This document shows positions 1 through 6,502 of a stretch of DNA of 12,979 bases, piece by piece. Numbering within the stretch: position 1 is the first letter of the stretch; every line of letters begins with the position of its first letter. The translations under genes were made by a program, and so were the position numbers. The notes below the pieces were generated by a model. It saw only the letters and a program-made list of their open reading frames with translations, was not told the origin of the DNA and searched no databases. This DNA is from Pseudomonadota bacterium (GTDB taxonomy: Bacteria; Pseudomonadota; Gammaproteobacteria; Steroidobacterales; Woeseiaceae), in assembly GCA_022565135.1 (NCBI GenBank), contig JADFKA010000019.1, positions 1 to 12,979 on the forward strand, in the 5' to 3' direction.

Positions 1-1117
1 CGGCATGCTGACGAATTACAAGACGATCCGTCAATCGGTCAAGCGCCTGATGGTGCTCGAGCAGATGGCGGAAGATGGCGGCATGGATGGTCTGACAAAG
101 AAGGAGCTGCTTGGGCTCAGCCGCGAACAGAACAAGCTCGAACGCAGCCTGGGCGGCATCAAGGAAATGACTTCCTTGCCCGACGTGTTGTTTGTCATCG
201 ATGTCGATCACGAGGACATCGCCGTCAGGGAGGCCCGCAAGCTTGGAATTCCAGTTGTCGCCATTGTTGATACCAATTGTTCACCGGAGGGAATCGACTA
301 CGTCATTCCTGGCAACGATGATGCGATGCGCGCAATCGATCTTTATGCCGGAATGGTTGCGGACGCGGTCCTCGATGGCAAGACAACGCTGCCCGAGGTC
401 GCACTCGGCGAAGATGAATTCGTTGAGCTTGATGCAGAAGGTAAGGTCAAGAAACCAACGGGCCGCAAGAAAAAAACGGGCAAACAGGCTTCAATCAGGA
501 AAAGACCGTCGGGCAGGAAAGTCGAGCTGACCAGGAAGGTCGAGCTGAAAAAGCCGGAGCCCAAGCCAGCCGACGCCGAAGCGGCGCAGCCAGAGGAAGT
601 CACGGCCGAAGCGGCGCAGCCAGAGGAAGTCAAGGCCGAAGCGGCGCAGCCAGAGGAAGTCAAAGCCGGAGCGGCGCAGCCAGAGGAAGTCAAAGCCGGA
701 GCGGCGCAGCCAGAGGAAGTCAAAGCCGAAGCGGCGCAGCCAGAGGAAGTCACGGCCGGAGCGGCGCAGCCAGAGGAAGTCACGGCTGAAGCGGCGCAAG
801 CAGAGGAAGTCACGGCTGAAGCGGCGCAAGCAGAGGAAGTCACGGCTGAAGCGGCGCAAGCAGAAGCTGAAAAACCAGAAGCAAAGCAAGCCGTAGCGAA
901 GCCGGATGAGCCAAAGCCGGTCGCAATGGAGGACAGCGGTGCGAAGGAGTCGTCTGCGGCCGAAACGGCTGCCAATAAGACCGCCAAGAAAACCGCTAAG
1001 AAAACCGTCAGGAAAGCCGCCAAGAAAACGGCCAGCAAAGCTGCCAAGAAAACCACGAAGAAGGCTGATGCCGCTGACAAGCCGGCGGCAGACAAGGGTT
1101 CGGGCAAGAGCAAGTAG
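1..1117 (+). CDS. rpsB: 30S ribosomal protein S2, 5'-truncated, with long C-terminal extension
   Basis: This is the 3' part of the gene for ribosomal protein S2, a small-subunit protein that binds with S1 on the solvent side of the 30S subunit. The frame is open from the first bases (GGC before the ATG at 5), and that ATG matches the internal GGMLTNWKT region of E. coli S2 (about residue 100), so the true start lies upstream of the window. The conserved core includes LTNYKTIRQS, SLGGIKEM, LFVIDVDHE, IPVVAIVDTN and VIPGNDDAMRAI, and ends near the FVELDAE that matches the E. coli C-terminus FVEAE (about nt 440). About 225 further residues follow: a basic linker, nine 10-residue A/Q/P/E/V repeats, and a lysine/alanine/threonine tail. 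Normal S2 is about 240 residues; the full protein here would be roughly 470. It lies 45 bases before tsf, the usual partner. The identity of the core is certain; the role of the extension is unknown. Confidence 0.97.
   Translation, partial: GMLTNYKTIRQSVKRLMVLEQMAEDGGMDGLTKKELLGLSREQNKLERSLGGIKEMTSLPDVLFVIDVDHEDIAVREARKLGIPVVAIVDTNCSPEGIDYVIPGNDDAMRAIDLYAGMVADAVLDGKTTLPEVALGEDEFVELDAEGKVKKPTGRKKKTGKQASIRKRPSGRKVELTRKVELKKPEPKPADAEAAQPEEVTAEAAQPEEVKAEAAQPEEVKAGAAQPEEVKAGAAQPEEVKAEAAQPEEVTAGAAQPEEVTAEAAQAEEVTAEAAQAEEVTAEAAQAEAEKPEAKQAVAKPDEPKPVAMEDSGAKESSAAETAANKTAKKTAKKTVRKAAKKTASKAAKKTTKKADAADKPAADKGSGKSK
513..548 (+). repeat. 18-bp tandem duplication in the rpsB linker
   Basis: Two adjacent 18-bp copies (513-530 and 531-548) differ at two bases and encode GRKVEL then TRKVEL. 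They lie in the basic linker between the S2 core and the 30-bp repeat array, and suggest that the linker too has grown by local duplication. Confidence 0.7.
581..864 (+). repeat. 30-bp tandem repeat array inside rpsB (nine full units plus a partial tenth)
   Basis: Nine head-to-tail 30-bp units start at 581, 611, 641, 671, 701, 731, 761, 791 and 821. A tenth copy keeps only its first 14 bases (851-864) before diverging. Each unit encodes ten residues of the form AAQ-P/A-EEV-T/K-A-E/G, so the array stays in frame. The first 14 bases are the same in units 1-7 (GCGGCGCAGCCAGA), while units 8-10 share a variant (GCGGCGCAAGCAGA). Units 3 and 4 are identical, as are 8 and 9. Variation sits mainly in the codons for T/K and E/G. 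Identity at synonymous sites points to recent duplication rather than ancient protein-level constraint. Confidence 0.95.
977..1060 (+). repeat. 12-bp periodic lysine-rich repeat (histone-H1-like tail) in rpsB
   Basis: Seven four-residue units follow one another: KTAK, KTAK, KTVR, KAAK, KTAS, KAAK, KTTK. At DNA level they are 12-bp repeats that have drifted more than the 30-bp array. This K/A/T pattern resembles the tails of eukaryotic histone H1 and of bacterial proteins such as AlgP. It gives S2 a strongly basic end that could bind rRNA or DNA; that role is inference. Confidence 0.8.
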
Positions 1118-1150
1118 CGATGATTTTATTGGTCAATGCCCGAACACACC

Positions 1151-1155
1151 GAGGA
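1151..1155 (+). promoter_or_regulatory. ribosome binding site that fixes the tsf start
   Basis: GAGGA lies seven bases before the ATG at 1163. It favours this ATG over an in-frame one at 1136, which has no such site and would add nine residues not found in EF-Ts. Confidence 0.75.
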
Positions 1156-1162
1156 ACATGAG

Positions 1163-2047
1163 ATGTCGATTAGTGCATCGATGGTCAAGGAACTACGCGA
1201 GCGCACAGGCGCGGGCATGATGGAGTGCAAGAGGGCGCTCGTAGCGACCGATGGAGACCTCGACGCAGCTGTAGACGTGCTGCGCAAATCAGGCCAGGCG
1301 ATAGCAGACAAGAAAGCCAGCCGGATTGCAGCGGACGGGCGCATTGTCGTGCTCCAGGACGGTAATAGAGCCGTTATCGTCGAGGTCAATTCGGAGACGG
1401 ACTTCGTTGCGAAGGACGAAAACTTTGTCGCTTTCGTGCAAGCCGTTGCAGCCGCAGCACTCGCATCGGGAACCACTGATGTCGAGGCTTTCGCGCAAGT
1501 AGAACTCGCAGATGGGCGATCTGTCGAAGCGGCCCGCACCGAACTCGTCGCCAAGATTGGCGAGAACATCAGTGTAAGACGAATTGCGTCGGTGATTGCC
1601 GATGGCGAAATCTCAAGTTATACGCACGGAGCACGAATTGGCGCCGTTGTGGCATTTGATGGAGGTGATGAGGTCCTGGGTCGTGACATTGCGATGCATG
1701 TTGCCGCAAGCAAGCCGATGTGCATTGACGAGTCGGGAGTGCCTGCGGAAACACTAGAGAGCGAACACCGCATTCTGACCGAGCAAGCCCGGGATTCTGG
1801 CAAGCCCGAAGAAATCGTCGAAAAAATGATTGCAGGGCGCATCAACAAGTTTCTCAAACAGGTCACGTTGCTCGGACAACCGTTCGTCAAGGATCCTGAC
1901 ATCAGCGTTGGCAAGCTCTTAAGCGATGCTGGTGCGACGGTCACAGCTTTTGTACGTTTCGAGGTCGGCGAAGGCATTGAAAAGAAAGAAGAAAATTTTG
2001 CGAAAGAAGTAATGAAGCAAATCGAGGATGCCAGGAAGAATGGCTAA
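1163..2047 (+). CDS. tsf: elongation factor Ts
   Basis: EF-Ts is the guanine-nucleotide exchange factor that recharges EF-Tu with GTP in the cytosol. The start chosen here gives MSISASMVKELRERTGAGMM, which aligns directly with the E. coli N-terminus. Residues 1-45 form the UBA-like N-terminal domain, and the hallmark TDFV motif that contacts EF-Tu is at residues 79-82 (NSETDFVAKDENF). The dimerisation and C-terminal parts follow, ending in a basic helix. The length is 294 residues against 283 in E. coli. It sits 45 bases after rpsB, as in nearly all Proteobacteria, and 30 bases before pyrH, so co-transcription with rpsB is likely. No terminator is visible between rpsB and tsf. Nothing is odd in the coding sequence. 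Confidence 0.98.
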   Translation: MSISASMVKELRERTGAGMMECKRALVATDGDLDAAVDVLRKSGQAIADKKASRIAADGRIVVLQDGNRAVIVEVNSETDFVAKDENFVAFVQAVAAAALASGTTDVEAFAQVELADGRSVEAARTELVAKIGENISVRRIASVIADGEISSYTHGARIGAVVAFDGGDEVLGRDIAMHVAASKPMCIDESGVPAETLESEHRILTEQARDSGKPEEIVEKMIAGRINKFLKQVTLLGQPFVKDPDISVGKLLSDAGATVTAFVRFEVGEGIEKKEENFAKEVMKQIEDARKNG

Positions 2048-2077
2048 AAGTCTTAATATTACCGCCGGGTCAATTCT

Positions 2078-2800
2078 ATGAGTGATGCGCCAAATCGATA
2101 CCGTCGCGTCTTGCTGAAACTCAGCGGTGAGGCGCTAATGGGCGATCTGGATTACGGCATCGAGCCAACGGTCATTCAACGCATGGCCGCAGAAATTGCG
2201 ACCGCACAGAAGACTGGGGTTGAAATCGCGATCGTTATTGGCGGGGGCAACATTTTCCGCGGCGCCGGCCTGGCCCGTGCCGGCATGGATCGAGTGACGG
2301 GTGACTACATGGGTATGCTCGCAACAGTCATGAATGCACTGGCGATTCAGGACGCACTCGAGTCCCTCGGTGTCTACGCACGAGTCATGTCGGCTCTGGT
2401 CATTCACCAGGTCTGTGAGGACTATATCCGGCGTAGAGCTGTACGCCATCTTGAAAAAGGCCGGGTCGTCTTGCTGGCGGCTGGAACAGGCAACCCGTTT
2501 TTCACGACCGACACAGCGGCGGCGCTAAGGGCAATCGAGATCGGTGCCGATGTATTGCTTAAGGCGACCAAAGTCGATGGTGTCTATGACGCAGACCCGC
2601 TTAGTAATCCGGATGCGACGCGTTACGACACGGTTTCTTTCGACAAGGTATTGTCCGACAAGCTGTCGGTAATGGACGCTACGGCGATAGTCATGTGTCG
2701 CGACAATAACTTGCCGCTGCGAGTATTTGACCTGACACGTGCCAATGCGATGGTTCAGGCCATGTCCGGCGACAATATTGGTACTCTGGTGACCGCCTGA
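2078..2800 (+). CDS. pyrH: UMP kinase
   Basis: PyrH phosphorylates UMP to UDP with ATP, feeding all pyrimidine nucleotides; it is a cytosolic homohexamer of the amino-acid-kinase fold. Visible motifs include the N-terminal KLSGEAL (from K14), the VIGGGNIFRG glycine loop around residues 53-62, GDYMGMLATVMNALA (from about 75), and the AGTGNPFFTTD phosphate-site motif at 135-145, followed by LLKATKVDGVYDADP. The length of 240 residues matches E. coli (241). The ATG at 2078 has only a weak purine tract upstream (CCGGG), so translation may depend partly on the preceding tsf. It lies 30 bases after tsf and 36 before frr, the standard order. Confidence 0.98.
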   Translation: MSDAPNRYRRVLLKLSGEALMGDLDYGIEPTVIQRMAAEIATAQKTGVEIAIVIGGGNIFRGAGLARAGMDRVTGDYMGMLATVMNALAIQDALESLGVYARVMSALVIHQVCEDYIRRRAVRHLEKGRVVLLAAGTGNPFFTTDTAAALRAIEIGADVLLKATKVDGVYDADPLSNPDATRYDTVSFDKVLSDKLSVMDATAIVMCRDNNLPLRVFDLTRANAMVQAMSGDNIGTLVTA

Positions 2801-2836
2801 TCAGCAGGAAAGCGATTTACAAAGAGGGCGAATAAA

Positions 2837-3394
2837 GTGTTGGATGAGATCAAGAAGGATGCCGGTGACCGCATGGCAAAAAGTGTCGGTTCGCTGAAGC
2901 AGGAACTGCTCAAGCTGCGCACAGGCCGTGCACATACGAGCCTGCTCGATCACATTACCGTCGAATACTATGGTTCTCAAGTGCCGTTGAATCAGGTCGC
3001 CAGCATCGGTGTTGAGGACTCTCGTACGCTGACTGTGACGCCATGGGAAAAGATAATGGTGTCGGTCATCGAAAAGGCCATCATGAATTCCGACCTCGGG
3101 TTGAACCCTGCCTCGGCCGGAACCGTAATTCGTGTGCCACTACCGATGCTGACGGAGGAACGCAGGAAAGACATGATCCGTATCGTGCGCCACGAGGCTG
3201 AAGGTGGCCGAGTGGCTATTCGTAATATTCGTCGTGACGCGTTAGGCGATGTCAAAGACTTGCTCAAGGAAAAAATGATCGGTGAGGACGATGACCATCG
3301 GGCGCACGATGAAATCCAGTCGATCACCGATAAATACGTCGCCGAAATCGACAAGGTTCTTGCGGATAAAGAAGCCGAGTTGCTCGAAATCTAA
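2837..3394 (+). CDS. frr: ribosome recycling factor
   Basis: RRF splits the post-termination ribosome together with EF-G. The protein is 185 residues, exactly the E. coli length, and aligns throughout: LRTGRAHTSLLDHITVEYYG, VEDSRTLTVTPWEK, EKAIMNSDLGLNPASAG, RVPLPMLTEERRKDM, and the end ADKEAELLEI. It has the three-helix bundle plus hinge plan of the family. The start is GTG at 2837, supported by GAGGG (2824-2828) eight bases upstream; an initial GTG-TTG-GAT gives MLDEIKKD, matching the MISDIRKD start of E. coli. It is followed after only 13 bases by uppS. Confidence 0.98.
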   Translation: MLDEIKKDAGDRMAKSVGSLKQELLKLRTGRAHTSLLDHITVEYYGSQVPLNQVASIGVEDSRTLTVTPWEKIMVSVIEKAIMNSDLGLNPASAGTVIRVPLPMLTEERRKDMIRIVRHEAEGGRVAIRNIRRDALGDVKDLLKEKMIGEDDDHRAHDEIQSITDKYVAEIDKVLADKEAELLEI

Positions 3395-3407
3395 GCCGAA
3401 TATTTCA

Positions 3408-4145
3408 TTGCTGACCGTGGACCCAAATATTCCCAATCATGTGGCCGTCATCATGGACGGCAACGGCCGCTGGGCTCGCAAGCGGGCACTTCCGCGCCAT
3501 GCCGGGCACCGGTCTGGAGCGAGTGCCGTTCGCAAAATAGTCGAAATCGCCGCCGAGCACGGGGTCCGATATCTGACCTTGTTCGCGTTCAGCAGCGAAA
3601 ACTGGAACCGTCCTCGTGAGGAGGTCAGCAAGCTCATGGGATTATTCGTCGAATCGCTGCAACGAGAAATCGAAGAGTTGCATCGTAATAATGTAAGGCT
3701 CGAGTTTATCGGTTCGCGCGACCTACTGCAGCCGAAACTACTCGACAAGATTATTGCAGCGGAATCGCGAACGAGTGACAACACGGGATTACGGTTACAG
3801 GTTGCCGTCGCGTATGGCGGTCGCTGGGACATCGTGCAGGCTGCACGGCGGCTGGCCGGGCGCGTGGCTGACGGCGACATCGTGGCGCAGGATATCGATG
3901 ACACCGCGTTTGCGGCAGAACTTGAGCTCGCTGAGGTGCCCGATCCGGACTTGCTAATCCGTACGGGTGGCGAGCAACGCATCAGTAATTTTCTGCTGTG
4001 GAACCTCGCTTATGCGGAGCTGTGGTTTTGCGACACGCTTTGGCCCGATTTTGGTCAAAAAGAGTTTACTGAGGCCCTGGCCTTTTACGCGAGCCGCGAG
4101 CGTCGCTATGGGCATACCGGGGAACAGGCCGAGGCGGTTAGTTAA
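3408..4145 (+). CDS. uppS: (di-trans,poly-cis) undecaprenyl-diphosphate synthase
   Basis: UppS condenses eight isopentenyl units onto farnesyl diphosphate to make the C55 carrier used for peptidoglycan and surface polysaccharides. It is a soluble cis-prenyltransferase working at the membrane. Hallmarks are HVAVIMDGNGRWA, with the catalytic Asp (D17 from the start used here), FAFSSENWNRP, YGGRWDI, and the IRTGGEQRISNFLLWNLAYAE region, followed by LWPDF. The open frame extends upstream into frr, but no ATG lies between the frr stop and the conserved HVAVIMDG. The candidates are TTG 3408 (used here) or GTG 3417, and neither has a clear ribosome binding site, so the start is uncertain and translation may be coupled to frr. 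From 3408 the length is 245 residues, close to E. coli (253). The stop overlaps the cdsA start by one base (TAATG). Confidence 0.95.
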   Translation: MLTVDPNIPNHVAVIMDGNGRWARKRALPRHAGHRSGASAVRKIVEIAAEHGVRYLTLFAFSSENWNRPREEVSKLMGLFVESLQREIEELHRNNVRLEFIGSRDLLQPKLLDKIIAAESRTSDNTGLRLQVAVAYGGRWDIVQAARRLAGRVADGDIVAQDIDDTAFAAELELAEVPDPDLLIRTGGEQRISNFLLWNLAYAELWFCDTLWPDFGQKEFTEALAFYASRERRYGHTGEQAEAVS

Positions 4146-4927
4146 TGAGACAGCGAATAGTTACTGCAGTATTGGCGCTTTTGGTGCTGTTGGTTGTGCT
4201 GTTCGTGGTGGCGCCGATCGCGACCCGAATCGCCATTGGCGGACTGATGCTTGTCGGCGCCTGGGAGTGGTCCGGTTTTCTTGGCACATCGGCCATCGCG
4301 ACCCGTATCGTCTATGTCGCCCTGATCGGGGCCATGCTCGTGGCCGTGTCACTGGCGCTGGAAAATTACACCGAACTCCTGCTGATGGTGAGTATGGCCT
4401 GGTGGCTGGCCGCACTGATCTGGACGTTTTTCTTTCCGACGCCGATACCAACCGTCATACGCTGGTTTGCGGGAGCCATCGTGCTGGTGCCTCTGTTTGT
4501 AGCATTGATGTTCTTATATGACATTGAACCAACCATCCTGTTATTTGCGCTGCTAATTGTCTGGGTGGCGGACAGTGGCGCCTATTTTGCCGGCAAGAAC
4601 TTCGGTCGCGTCAAGCTTGCGCCGCAGATAAGCCCCGGTAAGACCTGGGAGGGTGCCATCGGCGGATTGGCGGCTGTCGTATTATTGATTGTCGGCAGAT
4701 CGTTCTGGATTGATACGAATCTGTCAGTCTTCGTGCCATTTTGCCTGGCGGTTGCGGCGGTTTCGATCGTTGGCGACCTGACCGTTAGCATGTTCAAGCG
4801 CACAGCGGGCGTCAAAGACAGCGGCACGCTGTTTCCTGGACACGGTGGTGTGCTCGACCGCATCGACAGCGTCTCAGCTGCAGCCCCGCTTTTTGCGCTC
4901 GGGTTGAGCTGGTCGGGCTTACGATGA
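4145..4927 (+). CDS. cdsA: phosphatidate cytidylyltransferase (CDP-diglyceride synthase)
   Basis: CdsA makes CDP-diacylglycerol from phosphatidate and CTP in the inner membrane, the branch point for phospholipid synthesis. The protein is 260 residues, mostly hydrophobic, with several membrane segments beginning near residue 6. It carries WVADSGAYFAGKNFG and ISPGKTWEGAIGG in the middle. The family signature lies near the C-terminus at about 215-241: SMFKRTAGVKDSG, then FPGHGGVLDRIDS. E. coli CdsA is 285 residues; this one is slightly shorter, as in many relatives. The ATG overlaps the uppS stop by one base, so coupling is expected. Its stop sits in ATGA, where the next frame begins. The gene normally following is dxr, which is missing here. 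Confidence 0.97.
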   Translation: MRQRIVTAVLALLVLLVVLFVVAPIATRIAIGGLMLVGAWEWSGFLGTSAIATRIVYVALIGAMLVAVSLALENYTELLLMVSMAWWLAALIWTFFFPTPIPTVIRWFAGAIVLVPLFVALMFLYDIEPTILLFALLIVWVADSGAYFAGKNFGRVKLAPQISPGKTWEGAIGGLAAVVLLIVGRSFWIDTNLSVFVPFCLAVAAVSIVGDLTVSMFKRTAGVKDSGTLFPGHGGVLDRIDSVSAAAPLFALGLSWSGLR

Positions 4928-4983
4928 CCGGCCGTTCAGTTGCTGTTCACTGCGCAGAGCCTAGGCTAGTAAGCGGGGCCCTG

Positions 4984-5011
4984 GGAACTGCTGCAGGCCG
5001 GGCAAGTCAAC
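4984..5011 (+). promoter_or_regulatory. candidate sigma-E-type promoter upstream of rseP
   Basis: GGAACTG at 4984-4990 resembles the sigma-E -35 element (GGAACTT). It is followed after exactly 16 bases by TCAAC at 5007-5011, resembling the -10 (TCAAA or TCTGA). Transcription would begin near 5016 and give a leader of about 80 bases before rseP. RseP, BamA and Skp belong to the sigma-E stress circuit in E. coli, so the position makes sense. The match was made by eye and could be chance. Confidence 0.35.
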
Positions 5012-5081
5012 ACTATGCAAGTGCACAGCCCACTGGCATCGACCCGCCGCTGGACAAGATGTTCAAGCGATTGAATTTATT

Positions 5082-5087
5082 AAAGGA
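5082..5087 (+). promoter_or_regulatory. ribosome binding site for rseP
   Basis: AAAGGA lies 11 bases before the ATG at 5099 and is the only clear site in this part of the spacer. It shows that rseP is translated independently of any upstream open frame. Confidence 0.6.
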
Positions 5088-5098
5088 ATTGACTGATC

Positions 5099-6451
5099 AT
5101 GGGTGATGCACTGACGAGTCTGGTGGCATTCATTGTCGCGATCAGCATCCTGGTCACGGTCCACGAGTTTGGCCATTACATCGTCGGTCGCTGGCTCGGC
5201 ATGAAAGTGCTGCGGTTCTCGATCGGCTTCGGCAAGCCGATATGGACCTGGATCCGCGGCGCCGATCAGACCGAGTACTGCATCAGCGCGATACCGTTGG
5301 GCGGCTACGTCCGCTTCCTCGACGGGCGAGAAGGGCCGGTTGCGCCGGAAGACGACGGTCGGGCATTCAATCATCGACCGATCTGGGCACGCATCACTGT
5401 GCTTCTGGCCGGTCCCGGATTCAATTTTCTGTTCGCAATCGTGGCGTACTGGGCGCTGTTTCTGGGTGGAATTCCAACGCTTCAGCCTGCTGTCGGAGAC
5501 GTGCTTCCCGATTCATATGCAGCGAAAGCGGGGCTTGAGTTCGGCGACAAGATTGTAGCGGTCGGTGATGTGGTAACCGCAGACTGGGAATCGACGCTGG
5601 TCGCGATACTTGACCATATGGTGACTGACGGACGTGTCTCGCTGACGCTCGAGGCTGCAAATGGCCGGCAACGCCGCGCGACCTTGGTTGTTGGCGAGGA
5701 TGCATCGCGTCTGACCGAGCCCGGGATGTTGTTCGAAGGACTGGGCTTCCGACCATGGCAGCCGCCTGCAATTATTGGTGAGCTTGTCGAGGACGGTGCG
5801 GCGACCGGCGCCGGATTGTTACCGGGTGACCGGATAACGGCTGTGGATGGCGAGCAGGTCAAAACGTATGGTGATCTTGTTCGCATCGTATCTGTCCGGG
5901 CGCAAAAAGACGTGTTGGTTGAATACGTTCGCTCCGGGGGCGCTTTTGCAGTCGACGTCGTCATCGGAGAACAAGAAGTTGACGGTCAAATACGGGGCTT
6001 GCTCGGTGTGCGGGCCTCCAGTGACATCGGTGATTACTATTACTTGCGCAAATATGGACCCATCGATTCGGTCGGTGCAGCGGTGTACAGGACATGGGCA
6101 TCGTCGATTTTTACCGTGCGCATGCTTGGACGTATGTTGACGGGCGACGTATCAATCAAGAACATCAGCGGCCCTATCAACATCGCGCAATTCGCCGGTG
6201 ATTCGGCACAGCGCGGCTTCAGTGAATTTCTTACGTTCCTGGCGCTGGTGAGTATCAGCCTGGGCGTACTTAATTTGCTGCCGGTGCCGATACTCGACGG
6301 TGGCCAGATCGTCTATCAGACAATCGAGTTCGTAAAAGGCAGTCCACTGTCGGAACGAGCACAGATTATCGGCCAACAATTCGGGATCTTCGCGCTGATA
6401 CTGCTAATGAGTTTCGTCTTTTATAATGACATTGCGAGAATTCTCGAATAA
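5099..6451 (+). CDS. rseP: site-2 intramembrane zinc metalloprotease RseP
   Basis: RseP cuts the anti-sigma factor RseA within the membrane, releasing sigma-E in response to misfolded outer-membrane proteins, and also clears signal peptides. The first membrane segment holds the zinc motif HEFGH (H22, E23, H26), and the third ligand is in the LDGG motif near residue 400 (D400; D402 in E. coli). Two periplasmic PDZ domains lie at roughly 115-195 and 200-290, the second with GDRITAVDGEQV. The conserved FSIGFGKPIW and IPLGGYVRFLDGR follow the first membrane segment, and GDVSIKNISGPINIA precedes the LDG helix. The length is 450 residues, the same as E. coli. It is preceded by a 171-base spacer rather than by dxr, and followed by bamA 51 bases later. 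Confidence 0.97.
   Translation: MGDALTSLVAFIVAISILVTVHEFGHYIVGRWLGMKVLRFSIGFGKPIWTWIRGADQTEYCISAIPLGGYVRFLDGREGPVAPEDDGRAFNHRPIWARITVLLAGPGFNFLFAIVAYWALFLGGIPTLQPAVGDVLPDSYAAKAGLEFGDKIVAVGDVVTADWESTLVAILDHMVTDGRVSLTLEAANGRQRRATLVVGEDASRLTEPGMLFEGLGFRPWQPPAIIGELVEDGAATGAGLLPGDRITAVDGEQVKTYGDLVRIVSVRAQKDVLVEYVRSGGAFAVDVVIGEQEVDGQIRGLLGVRASSDIGDYYYLRKYGPIDSVGAAVYRTWASSIFTVRMLGRMLTGDVSIKNISGPINIAQFAGDSAQRGFSEFLTFLALVSISLGVLNLLPVPILDGGQIVYQTIEFVKGSPLSERAQIIGQQFGIFALILLMSFVFYNDIARILE
6422..6427 (+). promoter_or_regulatory. possible -10 element (TATAAT) for bamA inside the end of rseP
   Basis: A perfect TATAAT lies in an AT-rich patch of the last rseP codons, about 75 bases before the bamA start. 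No good -35 is visible at the right distance, so this is only a weak candidate for an internal promoter serving bamA and the genes after it. Confidence 0.2.
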
Positions 6452-6487
6452 GTGCGGCCGATTAGATGCTGCAATCTATAAAACACT

Positions 6488-6492
6488 GGAAG
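6488..6492 (+). promoter_or_regulatory. ribosome binding site used to choose the bamA start
   Basis: GGAAG ends ten bases before the ATG at 6503. It would be too close (one base) to the GTG at 6494. A second site, AGGAA at 6536-6540, is well spaced for the ATG at 6551, so an alternative shorter start is possible. Confidence 0.45.
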
Positions 6493-6502
6493 TGTGCGTG
6501 AT

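Larger units (their letters stand above)
4924..5106 (+). other. spacer in place of dxr, with a 60-codon open frame (possible dxr relic)
   Basis: Between cdsA and rseP, where relatives carry dxr (ispC, about 1.2 kb), there are only 171 bases. An open frame starts at ATG 4924, overlapping the cdsA stop as ATGA, and ends at 5106, overlapping the first bases of rseP. Its first residues, MTGRSVAV, look like the first beta strand of a Rossmann fold such as the N-terminus of Dxr (usually followed by LGATGSIG). The next residues here are HCAEPRL, which could be reached from that motif by few substitutions per codon, but that comparison is from memory and weak. No other part of Dxr is recognisable, and the rest has no known motif. 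It could be a deletion scar, a small unrelated ORF, or non-coding leader DNA. A 10-bp palindrome (AGCCTAGGCT, 4958-4967) also lies here. Confidence 0.35.

Noticed and set aside
343..1113. Long minus-strand open frames through the rpsB extension (343-1113 and 491-889)
   Set aside because: They are open only because the repeats and lysine/alanine codons lack stops on the opposite strand; they encode repetitive sequence with no start signal, and the plus-strand S2 frame explains the DNA.
1118..1162. Possible attenuator or terminator between rpsB and tsf
   Set aside because: The 45 bases hold no convincing GC-rich stem followed by Ts.
3967..4521. 184-codon frame overlapping uppS and cdsA, and similar long shadow frames elsewhere
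   Set aside because: It overlaps two certain genes in another frame and its translation shows no family motif.
5063..5374. Minus-strand frame across the spacer and rseP start
   Set aside because: It is antisense to the conserved HEFGH region of rseP and has no recognisable features.
6435..6446. Perfect 12-bp palindrome CGAGAATTCTCG at the 3' end of rseP
   Set aside because: It lies in codons for the conserved C-terminal residues of RseP, has no T-run, and the stem has no spare bases for a loop; a chance palindrome is likelier than an operator or terminator.
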